A stretch of 64,000 nucleotides of DNA from the NCBI GenBank assembly GCA_029783825.1, contig JAREIK010018577.1, positions 1 to 64,000 on the forward strand, read 5' to 3'. A program made the position numbers and the translations under genes. Each line of letters begins with the position of its first letter. Positions within the stretch are counted from its first letter, which is position 1. Of this stretch, positions 37,708 through 50,278 are shown in pieces. Below the pieces are notes generated by a model. It did not search any database and was not told the DNA's origin. It saw only the letters and a program-made list of their open reading frames with translations. The DNA is from Sapria himalayana. Its lineage: Eukaryota; Streptophyta; Magnoliopsida; Malpighiales; Rafflesiaceae.

Positions 37708-40700
37708 AAGATAGATAAATAGTCATATAGATCAATAGATAGATAGAAGTAATGATAGATAGATAGATATATTAACAGATAGTCAAATAGATAGATTGAT
37801 AGATAGAAAGATTGATAAATTGTTTGATAGATAAACAAATAAATTGGTTGACAGATGAATAGATAAATAGATAAATTGATAGATAGTTAGATAGTTAGAA
37901 TAATAGATAAATAGACAGACAGATATGTAAATAGTCATATAGATATATTAAGAATTAGATAGATAGAGAATTAGATAGATAGATTATTTGATAGATAGAT
38001 AGAGAGATAGATAGATAGATAGATAGACATATAGACAAATAGTTAAGTAGATAGATAGATATGCATATTTATTGATAGATAGATAGATAGGTATATTGGT
38101 AGATAGGTTAAAATATAGATATAATGTTAGATAGATAAATAGAAAGAAAGATAGATTGATAGATAGATAGATTGATTGATAGTTAGATAAATAGATCATT
38201 AGATAGATAAATAGATATATAGATAGATATATAGATAGTTCATTCGATTGGTTGATTGATTGATTATTTGATAGACAAATAAACAGATAGACAAATAAAC
38301 AGATAGGCAGATAGATAGAAAGATAGACAGATATTATAGATTGATAAATAGATAGGTAGATAGATAGTTAGTTAGATATATAGATATAAAATTAGATAGA
38401 TAGACATAGAGACACATTGATAGATAGAAAGATAGATACAGACAGATAGACACATAGACAGATTGATAGAATGATAGATAGATAGATAGATACACAGATA
38501 GTTAGATAGACAAACAGATAGATAAACAAATATACTAATAGCCTAATAGATAGATAGATTGATTGATAGATATGCAGATAGACAGATTGATAGTTAGGCA
38601 GATAGAAAGATAGGCAGATAGTCAAATAGACTGATACATAGATTGACAAATAGATTGATAGATAAATAGATAGATAGATAAACAGATAAATATATAGACA
38701 AATAGACAAGTATACAGGTAGATAAAAAGATAGATACATAGACAGATAGACAAATAGATAGATAGATAGTCAAATAAATATAGACATATAGACAGATAGA
38801 CTAGTAGATAGATAGATAAATAAATAGATAGATAGATAGATAGATAGACAGATAGAAAGATAAATAGATAGACAAATAGAAAGATATACTGATAAAAAGA
38901 TATACAATTTACAAAGATATTACTATATAGACAGATAGATAGATCAGATAGATAGATATGTAGATAGTTAGAGAGTTAGATATGAAGAGAGATATACCGG
39001 TAGATAGGTAGAGATGTAGACAAGTAGAATGGGAGACATATAGACATGTAGATAGGTAGAAGGGTAGATAGATAGATAGATAGGTAGACAAGTATACAAG
39101 TAAATAGGTAGATATCTTGATGGGTAGATAGGTAGACAGTTATACATTTAGACATGTAGATATGTTGACATGTAGACATATAGATAGTTAGATAGGTTGA
39201 TAGGTAGACAAGTAGACAAGTAGATAGATAGATAAAAAAACATATAGAAAGCAAGATTGATAGACAAATAAATAGGTAGATAGATAGATAGACAAATATA
39301 TAGATAGACAGATAGACAAATAGTCATATAGATTGCTAGAAAGAAAGATAAATAAATAGATAGACATATAGACAGATAACATATATATAGATAGATAGAA
39401 AAAAATGTTGACATATTGTTAGAGGGATAAGTTGACAGATCAAAAGATAGAAAAAATTGATAGATAGATCAATAAGATATCTTATATATATATAGGCATA
39501 TAAATAGATAGATAGATAGATAGATAAAAAGATATATAATTAGATAGAGAGATAGATAGCGAGAAGATAATTAGTATTATAGATAGATCGATAGATTCAT
39601 AATAGACAGATAGACATATAGTTAATTAGACAGATAGATTGATTGACATATAGATAGATAGGTAGATAGATAGATAGATATAAAGATAGGAAAATAGACA
39701 TATATATAGATAGATAGATAGACATATAGTCAGAATGTCAGTTAGTCATATAGATAGATAGTTAGTAGTTAGACATGAAGTAAGAAAAAGATAGATAGAT
39801 AGATAGATAGATAGTTAGATAGAGAGACAAAAAGAAAGATATACATATATATAGATAGACATATATAGAGATAAATAGAAAGAAAATATAGACATATAGG
39901 TAGATAGACAGATAGACATATAGACATATATACATTTTGATATATTGATAGATTGACAGATAGAATGATTGATAGAAGGACAGCTAAATAGACTGATAGA
40001 TAAAGAGATAGACAAATAGAAAGATAGATAGATTGATTTATAGATAGATAGATAGTAGATAAATAAATAGATAGATAGATAGACAGATACATATATAGAA
40101 AGATGATAGATAGACGGATAGTTTGATAGAGTGTTAGATAAATAGAAAGATAGAAAGAAACATAGAATGAAAGATAGATTGGCATATTGAAAGATTGACA
40201 GATAGATAGATAAATATAAAGATTGACAGATAAATAGATAGAAGTTAGATATGTAAATAGGTTGATAGATAGGTAGATACATAAATAGACAAAGAGATAT
40301 ACATATAAATAGATAGATATAGACAATAAATAACAAGTTGATAGATAGATAGGTAGACTACTGATTAATAGCTAGAATGTTTGACAAAAAAATAGATAGA
40401 TATATAGATAGACAAATTATAGACTAATATATAGAAAGATAGATAAATAGATAGTTAGACATAGAGATAGATAAATTTATTATTAGATAATAGAAAATAA
40501 ATAAATAAGTAGATAGATAGATAGATTAATAGATAGACAAATAGATAAATAAATAGATAGATTTATATATAGACAAATATTCAGATAGTTAGATAGATAT
40601 ATAGAAATATAGATAGAAAGATGTATAGAAAGACATATAGATAAAATTATAGATAGATATATAGATAGATAGAAAGGCATATAGATAGATAGAAAGATGA

Positions 40701-41962
40701 TAGATAGATAGATAGATAGACAAGAACATACATAGACACATATATAGACAGATATATTCATAGATAGAAAACATATTTAGAGATAGATAGATAGATAGAT
40801 TGATTGATTGACAAATAGATAGATAGACAAATAGATAGATAGATAGTGAGATAGATAGATCGATAGGTTGATTGATAGAAAGACTGATAGATGAAAGATA
40901 GATAGATAGATAGATAGACAAATATATAGACAGATAAATAGATAGATAAATAGATAAATAGATAGATAGGATACATACATAGATAGATAGATACACACAT
41001 ACACGATAGCAGTTGATAGACAGATTGATAGATGATTGATGGAAAGATAAATAGTTAGAAAAATAGATTGATGGACATAAGGTTAGATAGATTTCTAGAT
41101 TGATTGATAAACACATTGATTGATAAATTGAGAGACTTATAGATAGAATGATTGATAGATAGATCGATAGATAGATAAATAGATAAATAGATTAACAGAT
41201 AGATAGATAGATAAATAGACAGATAGATTTATAGATCAATAGATAGACAGATTTATTGATTTATTGATTTATTGATTGATAGTTAGATAGATAGACAAAT
41301 AGACAAATAGATATACAAATAAATAGATAGATAGATACACATATCGATAACCCGATAGATTGACTAAAGATTATAGATTTATAGAAAAATAGATATATTG
41401 ATAGATAAATAGAACGACACATAGTTAGTCACATAGATAGACACATATATAAGACATAGATAGACATATTGAAAGATATATAGATAGATATACCCATACA
41501 TAGATAGAGAGATTGATAGATAGATAGATAGATAGACATATAGATAGATAGATAGATAAATAGATATGTATAGATAGATAGATATAGATAGATAGATTGA
41601 CAGACATATAGATAGAGATATAGATATATAGATAGATAGACGATAGATAGACAGATATGTAGATAGATAGTTAGACAGACAGTAGACAGATAGATAGTCA
41701 GACAGACAGATCGATAGATAGACAGATTGATTGATGATATATATATAGATAGAAAGATAGACGATATACAGACTAAAGACTGATACATAGATAGATAAAT
41801 AGGCAGATACTATAAAGACAGATATATAGACAGACTAATAGATATATAGAAATTTAGAAAGATAGATAGTTAGCTAAACAAATAGACATATATTTTGATA
41901 GATTGATTGATAGACAAATAGATAGACATATAGATAGATAAATAGATAGATTGATAGATAGA
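33275..41962 (+). repeat. Degenerate GATA array, segment 6 (longest uninterrupted block, 8.7 kb)
   Basis: GATA, GACA, GATT, AATA and TATA tetramers on the plus strand. An AT-only palindromic patch lies at 34946-35030. A patch at 38940-39230 is enriched in GTAGACA(A/T)GTAG and GGTAGATAGGTAG variants compared with the rest. Minus-strand frames of up to 217 codons are repeat translation. No gene or transposon is seen inside. Confidence 0.95.
34946..35030. repeat. AT-only palindromic patch in the GATA array
   Basis: About 85 bases of A and T only, made of TATATATAATATA and its inverse, which can fold into cruciform structures. It probably arose from the AT-rich TATA variants of the array by slippage. 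Confidence 0.85.
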
Positions 41963-42964
41963 TACTACAAAAATTTTTTGTTTAGCTACAAAAATTTATC
42001 TAGAAAAAATAATCCCAAGCTAATTTGTGAGGGATTAGCTAGGGTATAACAAGGGATGTATGAATTTAGATTAAATGAAAAATTTTGCCATAGATTTGTG
42101 ACTGATTAGAGATGGATATTTTTGATGGAAACTTGTCCCTTGCTAATAATGTCGTAAATTTTGTGCAAAGATTGGCACCAAATTTACAACAATTTAGAGA
42201 TGGATTTTTTCTAGCTAATTAGCTTAGAAAAAAATCCCTCGCTAAATAGTTATCTAAATTTTTTTTTAATTATATATTAATATTCACGATCAGTCCTTAA
42301 ATTATAATTATCACAATATCCATTTAGCTAGGCATCTTCCCTAGCTATTTCTCAGGATAAAATTATCTTTAATCTATACTGAATTATCTTCTTTATATAT
42401 TATTTTTTATAATATTTTTTGAAATTTTATATATGTAAAGTCTGTCATGGTCTTTGGATAAGGAATCTTTGAAAGACACCTTCTCCTTATATAATTATAA
42501 AAATAGGATATATAATTAAATAATAAAAAAATATCAAAATATGAATAAAAATTTATATTAATAAAGACTAAGATAAATATTTTTATTTTAGAAAATTTCA
42601 AAAATATACAAAACATTTTTAATTATTTAAATTATGATATATAATATACTTATTAATATATACATTAAATAATTAATTCTATAATTATAAATATTTTTAA
42701 AATATTTGCATTAATAAATGAACATACATAAAAAATTGTATTAATAAAAACCTAAAATAATTATTTGTATGATAAAAAATGTTACAAAAAATGTGAATTA
42801 ATGAATAAACAAATAAATAATTATTTTATGATAATAAAATCTTTTAAAAATATTATTTTCAAAAATTTGAATATTTGAATTTTAAAAAAATCATATTTTC
42901 TAAAAATTTTAAATAAAATAAATTGATATTTAAGTATAAATGAATAGGTGTTTTAATTACATCT

Positions 42965-43317
42965 TAGAGTTGTCAAAAGGGCGGGCTGGCCCTTCCATTT
43001 TTTATGGCGCCTCTAGGCTGGCTGGATGTTTCTGTCATGGCATGCCCGACACGGTGGTTCGGGCTAGACACTACCTATGGCTTGGAATCTGCCCAAATTT
43101 GAATGGTTTAGACCAGGTTGGTCGAGTTGGACGGGTCGATTTGACTTAGGGAGGGTCTTTTAAAAATAAGATTTCAAGGGCATCTCGCCACATCACCATC
43201 GCCCATTGGGCATGTCGAGTCATTGCCCATGTGTGTCACCACATCATCCCCTGCCATGCCCAAGTTCTAGGCACCTATCCATGCTTGGCTGGGTGCCTAG
43301 AAACTTATAGACTATAT
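42965..43317 (+). mobile_element. hAT left-end fragment inside the CACTA mosaic
   Basis: It starts TAGAGTTGTCAAAAGGGCG, one base different from the TAGAGGTGTC hAT terminus. It continues with GC-rich sequence carrying GGCTGGC, CATGCCCGA and GGGCTAG motifs to about 43300. No ACACCTCTA right end is present. The plus-strand frame at 42940-43149 is a read through this end and is not a gene. Confidence 0.75.
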
Positions 43318-43360
43318 GAATTGATAGATAGATAGTTAGATAGATATATAACCACACAAG
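43318..43360 (+). repeat. Short GATA scrap
   Basis: About 40 bases of TTGATAGATAGATAGTTAGA-type array sequence lie inside the CACTA mosaic, directly after the hAT fragment. This indicates array sequence was captured between two pieces of transposon. Confidence 0.75.
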
Positions 43361-43469
43361 TATATAGATATGTGTCAATATATGCGAATGATATGGAAGC
43401 CATATGTTTTATATTCATTGAAAATATGCATATATATAGAATACAGATAATAGAGAATAAAGATATAAT

Positions 43470-43633
43470 TTTCTTGAGGTGATTTACGAAAAATTTCCAT
43501 CGCTAATTTTTTGGTATTTTTTTTCACAGAAAAATTATAAATCCTTTGCTATTCCCTAGCTAATCTCGCATAATTTAGCTAGGGATTTATCCATAGCTAA
43601 AATATCCTACGAAATTGATATTTTCTTGTAGTG
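43470..43633 (+). mobile_element. Solo right terminus of the En/Spm-like CACTA family
   Basis: It ends TTTTCTTGTAGTG at 43621-43633 and contains TTTAGCTAGGGATTTATCCATAGCTAAAA, the subterminal pattern of the other right ends at 4073 and 46011 (given here as a description of one short motif cluster). About 160 bases are recognisable. It lies in the middle of the larger mosaic, so at least two family copies contributed. Confidence 0.75.
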
Positions 43634-44869
43634 TGAAGATGATGGGCAATAATGGCGGACGATGATGGCGGAGAATGACAAAGGATGGTGAATTTTTTAT
43701 AACCATTACTACATCGAATGAGAGACAAAGGATAGGAAAGAAGTATAAGCTTAAATACACTCTTTCACATTCTTACCTCTTCAAAACCTCTAACCATGAT
43801 ATCCTTCTCATCTCCCAAACCTAGGCCAATTATAAACATCTATGCCCCTACAAATAATGATGCAATATCAGTTCAATTAGTTTTAAACAAAAAAGCCCTA
43901 ACAGTCGATAATGATACATAAATGCTACATTCAAAATATTAGGTTAAATAAACAATGAAAGACGAAGAGCTAATCAAATAATGCATTTGGAATGAGCAAT
44001 CATCAGAACAATTTGATTCAAATCTACACTCGCAAAAAGGGTCATACGAGCAAAGGCTATTACGATAGCACTGATTTATCTCTGTCATTCTCGTAGTTCT
44101 GTAAAATTAGCATGATGCAAATTGTTTCCAGTCCTTAAAGATCAGATATTTTTTATGGGTATTCCATGACTATGACAATGTGTTGATGCCGTGCAGTGTT
44201 CATGTTTCCCAAACCCTAGCCATATGTTTCTATGGACATTCGCGACTTATGTTTGTGCATGCTAAACAAAATCACTTACATTTATTAAGTTTTATTAGGT
44301 TTAAAATTCCATTAATATTTTAATTTAAATTATCAAAACATTTAATATACAATAAATTATATAAAACATAAAGGCATATTTTTTTTACTTAATAAATTAT
44401 TTTCAACAAGTTAATATGTGTGTAGCAAGACACGCATGAAAACCAAACACCTTTTAATTTTTAATTATCAAATTAATTAAACAATAAATATATAAAAATT
44501 TCAAAAAATAGATGTTTGGCCTTCCAAATGGGAAAACAAATTAAATTGCTACAAAATTTGAAACTTAATATAGCAAGGAAGATATGAAAAGATTATTGGT
44601 CTTCAAGCACTTCCCTAAAATCTTTAGATACTCTTATGTTAAAAACTATATAAATATATATTTTAAGTTTATAAAATTTTAAGTATTCACATTAATTTTT
44701 ATGAAGATAATATGAATTTATTTTAAAGGCATAAAATTTAATATTATTTGATATAATTTATAATTTATAAAGTTCTAAAGTTACTTACTGAAATGAATAT
44801 CAAGAAAATTTTATATTTATTAAATTTAATGTAACGAAATATTAAAAGCTATTTGTATAAATTTAACTC
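43634..44869. other. Unrecognised sequence inside the CACTA mosaic
   Basis: About 1.2 kb with no long frame. GATGATGG(C/G) repeats lie near 43638-43680, and more ordinary, less AT-rich sequence lies from 43700 to 44280. It could be captured host sequence. No family is recognised. Confidence 0.45.
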
Positions 44870-46011
44870 AATTATTTTGTTCTTATAAATTTCAATAGGG
44901 GCAAACATCTCTGTATTTATTTTTAAATATCAATTTATTTTGATTTAATATTAAAAAAAATTAGAAATTTTTATATAATTCAAAATTTCTAATTTTTAGT
45001 AATTCTTTTTTAAAAAATTTCATTTAGGTAGAAACCTATTTTTTATACTTAAAATAATATTAATATTTACAAGTTTTTCATTAATTATGATATTTTTATT
45101 AATATATTATATTTTATTATACAATGAATTATTTAATCTTTTTATTAGTAGAAATTTTAATGTTTATTCATTTATTTTTTAAAATATCTTTAAAAATTTT
45201 TAAAATATTAGAATTAATTATTTAATGTTATTGTAGTCTTTATTAGTTATTATAGTCTTTATTAATAGTTATTGTAGTCTTAATTAAAATTAATTTTTTT
45301 TGTATTAATATATTATTTATATTATTTATTTATAATAATATTTTTATAATTATACGAGGAGAATGTGTCTTTCAAGAATCACTCATTTATAGACCATGAC
45401 ATATGTACAATTAATATACAAAATTAAGTAAAATATTAAAACAAATAATATATAAAAAAATTAAATTATTAAAGATTAGTGATGAAAATTATTTCTAGCC
45501 CAAATAGCTATGAAAATTCCTTAGCTATATGAATATATTTCGTGAAAAAAATTTAAGGAATAATTGCTTGCAATAAAATATAAAATAGTAAAAAACATTT
45601 CAGATAATAATTTAGCGATGAATTTTGTCTCGATCTAATTAGCTAGAGAAATTCCATCACTAATTCCATCGCTATATCTGTCGCTAAATTCTATGCTTTT
45701 ATTTGCGAGAAATTTATGAAAATACATTAGCGACAGAAATTTTTTAACCAAATATTTCTATTACTAATCCATCACTAAATACATTGCTAACTTCTCCACT
45801 TTTCTTTGCGTGGAAATCTTCAAAAATATTAGTATTAAAATATTTTCAATCAAATATTTCAATCTCTAATCCATCACTAATCTGTCATAAAATTTTAATT
45901 TAATCTAAAATCAAAAATCTTTTGTTATTCCCTAGCTAATGCCTCGCAAATTAGCTAGGGATATTATATCATGGTAACTTTTCCTAGCTAAATCAATATT
46001 TTCTTGTAGTG

Positions 46012-46445
46012 TTTCTATCTATCTATTAATCTGACTATTTCTCTATCAGTCTATCTTTTTATATCTTTATTTATCTATTTATCTCTCTCTATGTGTATAT
46101 CTATATATATCTATCTGTCTATTTTTCTATTTATTTATCAGTCAATTTTTATATATATCTATCAATCTATCTATATGCATATTTGTCTATCAATCTACAT
46201 TTCTATCAGCCTATGTGTGTATTTTTTAATCGGTCTATCTTTCTATATCTTTTTATGTCTGTGTGTATATGGCTATCTATTTATCTCTCTATCTCTATTT
46301 TTTATATGGATATCTATTTAACTATCTATCTATTTATCTAGCAATCTATTATATATATGATCACTGATTGTCTATCTATATGTCTATCTGACAATCTTTC
46401 TATCCATCCATCTATTTGTTTGTCTATTTATTCTCTATTATATAT
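46012..46445 (-). repeat. Degenerate GATA array in inverted orientation (TATC on plus), segment 7
   Basis: Short array segment of TATC/TGTC/TATT between the CACTA mosaic and the LINE. The two overlapping 76- and 82-codon plus-strand frames are repeat translation. Its orientation is opposite to segment 6 on the other side of the mosaic. Confidence 0.93.
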
Positions 46446-47602
46446 ATATTTATTTATTTATAAAATTCGTTTTATTATTGATAACCCTCTCTTTTGGCGG
46501 AGGAATACCATTTTTACAACCTATAGCTACCCGTAGCCCTCTTGCACCCATCTTAAGTTTAAATTTACTTACTAGCATGTTAAATTATAAAGAACTTGCT
46601 CAATAAAACATTTTTCGCCTATATAATTTAATTTTCGGCTCGTCTTTCCCGTTTTGCTATTTTCGGCCCATCTTTCCGTTTTGTTATTTTCGGGTCATCT
46701 TTTCGGCCCACCTTCTCATTTAATATTCTTGTAATCTTCGAGGTTTCCCGTGCTCAGCCTCTATCTCTCATCTTCGCCGTTCGGGCTCTTCTCTTCACAT
46801 TATTTCTAAATATTTCCAGCTGTCCTCCTTCTTCTTTTATACACTTCTGAGCCTGCAATATTCAAAATGAAAAACGAACGTGCCTGCAAAATAACTTATC
46901 ACCCTATTACCCTTGTCCCTTGTTAAACTTATACAACATAATTTCTTCGTTCCCTCCCATTTTCTCTGGAATTCCTATACGGCTTTGCTATTCCTTTTAA
47001 GTTATTAAGTGATAACTTAACCACTGAACCGCACAGCCAGCAATCAATACCCAGTGATAGACAACTTATGGTATATGAACTTATCAAGGCGAATTATCTA
47101 TAAACTTCATTATTTAACTCCACAAGATTGTCGAATTAAAAACAAAGTTTCCTTCTTAACATTTTCATCCTGCAAAGAAAATCCAAGTACATATTTATAC
47201 ATGTGCACCATTCTGCCGAGGCTGCTCTAGTTGTCCAAAATTAACACATACATAGCTTTAACCTACGTGCTTCTTTTTTAGATTCGTTATTCTAAATTAT
47301 GTTCTAAGTTTTATTTTAAAAATGACTCAACCTCCACCCTTCCTATTCCTTAAACTTCTATTAATATAACACAAACCTTGTGTGAAACTTTAGCATCTAA
47401 TAAAACAAAGATAACCCATAATTTTATAACACCTCGGTAAGGCTGATGTTTCACTTCAGTAGGGCGTGACTTGCCTGCAAGAAGAAAAATTCCAACACTT
47501 ACCTTTTGCCTACTATTTTTTTTGGACCTGCTTTGCTAGGACAGAAATTCCCCTGCAATGTCGTATTCCCGAACAAAATCCCAACAGGAAATTAAGTCTT
47601 TG
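46446..47602 (-). other. Probable LINE 3' untranslated region
   Basis: About 1.15 kb follows the RNase H stop on the minus strand. It contains repeated TTTTCGGCC(C/T)-type strings (plus-strand orientation, 46630-46710) and no reading frame above 60 codons. The element's 3' boundary is placed at the array edge near 46446-46470, where the plus strand is T/A-rich. Confidence 0.5.
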
Positions 47603-48136
47603 TCATACCTTCGTAGGCTGTTTATTTGTTCTAATATAAGGAAATGCCATTTTATGTAAACATGCTATTCCCTTTAGTTTATGTGGCATGGATTCCACGT
47701 TATATTCTTTATCTCCTCTAGTGGAGCCTATTCTAGATAGGCTATCCGCTAGATTATTAGCTTCTCTATATATATGTATTATTGAAGCCTTCAATTCATC
47801 TAAAAGGCTAAGAATTACTTCTAGGTCCTCTTCATACCTCCATAATATTTTCTTGTTAATTACTGTTTCGACTAATAATTTCGAGTCTACCTGAACTTCT
47901 ATATTTTTAAAATTTAGCTTCTTACATATCTCTAACCCTGATTTCAATGCTTTAATTTCTGATTCTAAGGCCGAGGAGGCTCTACTAGATATGGTGAAAG
48001 CTCTCTTTACTGTCCCTATATGATCACTTATTACCCCTCCTCCTCCTGCTATTCTAGTGTCCCTGTTAAAACTACCATCCGTATTAAGTGAAAATTTGCC
48101 AACCGGTGGAGTGTTCCAATGTATACATTTAGCCAA
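47603..48136 (-). CDS. LINE RNase H domain (open, 177 codons)
   Basis: This is the RNase H that would degrade the RNA strand of the RNA-DNA hybrid during target-primed reverse transcription. It belongs to the RVT_3 type found in plants. NTDGSFN gives Asp20, GGGGVISD follows, LESEIKALKSGL gives Glu60, VQVDSKLL gives Asp84 and HIYREANNLADSLSR gives Asp131, so the four acidic active-site residues are all present. The segment has no stop, while the reverse transcriptase upstream is broken. The ATG at the start is internal to the original ORF2, so this is a domain fragment and not an independent gene. Plant L1 elements are known to have acquired an archaea-like RNase H. Confidence 0.85.
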   Translation of the reverse strand: MAKCIHWNTPPVGKFSLNTDGSFNRDTRIAGGGGVISDHIGTVKRAFTISSRASSALESEIKALKSGLEICKKLNFKNIEVQVDSKLLVETVINKKILWRYEEDLEVILSLLDELKASIIHIYREANNLADSLSRIGSTRGDKEYNVESMPHKLKGIACLHKMAFPYIRTNKQPTKV

Positions 48137-48539
48137 TTACTGTTTTATAACTTTATAAGTGAGGTCCCATGTTTTCTCAAGCTTCTTTTCTTGTTTCTTT
48201 TCCTCTATTTTTATAGGTTTCATTATTGATATATTACTTATCTCCTTTCTAATATCTATTATAATTTCTGTTAAATTCATCCTTTTATTTTCAAATTTAC
48301 TTTTATTTCGAGATTTACATATGCACCAAATAATTAGATGCGGTAATTTTTGATTAAGCCATTTTTTTGTGGGGCTTTTCGTACTTTCACTTTCTCATTT
48401 TTTAACTTTATCTATTAATCCATCATCTTTATTACATATTCGTTTTCCCCCTCCATCTCTCTCCATATTTCCACTGCAATTGGCCCATTGGAAAATAAAT
48501 GATCGGTTGTTTCAACTGCTTGTGAACAGCATTTACATT

Positions 48540-50278
48540 TTGATGCCATTTTTATTCCTTTTTTTGTACATTCTTATCTACCGGTATAGCATTCATTAGA
48601 GCCTTCCATGTGAAGGAATGCATTTTTTGCGGGACGTTTTCTTGCCATACCCATTTGAATAAAATTTGAGCCGGTTTTTTTTTCTGACCAGATCTTTTGC
48701 CGACTTGAGAGAGAAGTTTCCTTGTGGTGTTAAAGTCCATTTCCAGCCACTCTTCTTTAGTGTGGAGTGTGAGTCTACTATCTCCTTTTGTTTTTCCATT
48801 GCCTTCCAGTTGTTCGAAGCTTTCTTAGGGCTCTTATTCTTATTATCTAAATATTTTGCCCGCATGTATTTAGCCCAAAGATTATCACTTTCTTTAAGTC
48901 TCCACCAGCCTTTGCAATCCCAGGTAGCTGCCGAGTCCTGAAGGCTCATTAGACCTAATCCTGCTTCCTCTTTTGGGTAACAGATGCTTTTCCAGTCCTT
49001 CCAGTGTAATTTATTTCTACCTTCTTTTTTTCCCATAAGAAGTTTGCCATTTTTGATTCAAGTTTTTTAATAAATTTTTTAGGGGGATATATAACTGATA
49101 AAATATGTGTTAGTGTGCTTTGTAAAACATGTGAGAGCAGTGTTATCCTCCCCCCAAATCCCAGGAGCTCTTCTTTCCATCATGCTATTTTCTTTCTTAG
49201 CTTATCTTGAAGGTAAGTTAGATTTTTTTCCTTCAACCTCCCCTCATATATCGGACAACCAAGTACATTAATGCCCCTTTAATTTCTGAGAAGCCTGTGA
49301 TATTTTTGATTTTATCTACTAACTTTAATTTTGCATTTTTAGCAAGCATAAACTGATATTTGCTTTTATTTACAATTTGACATGTTTCTTTTTCAAATAT
49401 TGGAAGAAGATCCATAAGATTCATTAATGACTTTGTACTAGCATTTGTAAAAATTATAAGGTCATCTGCATAGGCTAAACAACCTATTTTGGTGTATTCC
49501 TTGGTTTTCTGAATGACATTATTTTACCTTCGGATATTCTCTTATTCAAGTTTCGAATTATATATAATTCTAAGTATTATCAAAAAGAAGGGCGGATAAC
49601 GTGTCCCCTTGCCTTATACTTCTATTTGGTTTAAATTCCTCACTTATCTTTCCATTTACGAGGACTCTTACCCAAGTACTTGAAATGCATCTATATATTA
49701 GATCTATTGTTATCTCAGAGAAACCGAACCTTCTCAACACAAAACAAAGGGTATCCCATTCTACTCTATCGAAGGCTTTCGATAGATCCAGCTTAACCAC
49801 TAAATTTTTTCCTCTTGATTTACCTCCTATTTCTTTCATCATTTCTGATGCAAGTTTTATATTTTCAATCATTAATCTATTTTTGACAAAACCCGTTTGT
49901 TCCAGAGATATTATTGATGGTAAAATTAAGCTTAGTCTATTTTGTAATATTTTTACTAAAATTTTATAAATAGCATTGCATAAACTTATAGGTCTGTAAT
50001 CCTCGCATTTCTTTGGCGATTCTTTTTTTTGGAATTAATACTATAAAAGATTTTGCCCATGATTTTGGGATTTCCGCACCTACAAAAAAACTTGCAATTG
50101 CGGGGACTAGCTCAGTTTTAACCGTGTGCCAGTTTGACTGGAAAAAATAATTATTCCAACCATCTGGTCCTGCTGCACTCTCTTTTTCAAGATTAAAAAC
50201 GGCCTCTTTAACTTCTGGTTCTTCTGGGATCAATTCCATTAAATGGTTTTGAGCTTCTAATGGTTGCCCTAATCTCAT
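48540..50278 (-). pseudogene. LINE reverse transcriptase and zf-RVT region of ORF2, frameshifted
   Basis: Read downward from 50278: SAAGPDGWNNYFFQSNW and SWAKSFIVLIPKK give the fingers region. A frame change at the T-run near 50025 follows. VVKLDLSKAFDRVEWDTL holds the catalytic Asp of motif A, and RQGDTLSALLF is motif B with family prolines replaced. AYADDLIIFTNAST at about 49430-49475 holds the Y-A-D-D box. The connection region continues as LHWKDWKSICYPKEEAGLG (48600-49000), and the zinc-binding zf-RVT-like segment is FKWVWQENVPQKMHSFTWKA. The polymerase aspartates survive, but at least three frame changes and several stops prevent translation. The 48159 and 48369 plus-strand frames are shadows. 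Confidence 0.9.

Larger units (their letters stand above)
41963..46011. mobile_element. CACTA mosaic with ~1-kb inverted arms
   Basis: The left arm (about 41964-42955) starts ACTACAAAAATTTTTTG after a T that replaces the expected C. It is an inverted, roughly 70% similar copy of the right arm (about 44890-46011). For example, TTGAAAGACAC with ATTCTCCT-like sequence and TATAATTATAAAAATA near 42460-42510 mirrors 45350-45390. The right end is an exact En/Spm terminus (TTTTCTTGTAGTG, 45999-46011). Between the arms lie a hAT left-end fragment, a GATA scrap, a second right terminus at 43633 and ~1.2 kb of unknown sequence. No 3-bp target duplication is found, and the host array is GATA on the left but TATC on the right. 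Confidence 0.75.

Noticed and set aside
42940..43149. 69-codon plus-strand frame as a gene
   Set aside because: It reads through the hAT left-end fragment and has no domain.
46980..47035. tRNA-like or SINE A-box (minus-strand GCGGTTCAGTGGTTAAG)
   Set aside because: No B box or cloverleaf follows within the expected distance. The resemblance is short and lies in the LINE 3' region.
47688..47894. 68-codon plus-strand frame, and others at 48159-48941, 49601-49969 and 50631-51012
   Set aside because: They are antisense shadows of the LINE ORF2 domains.
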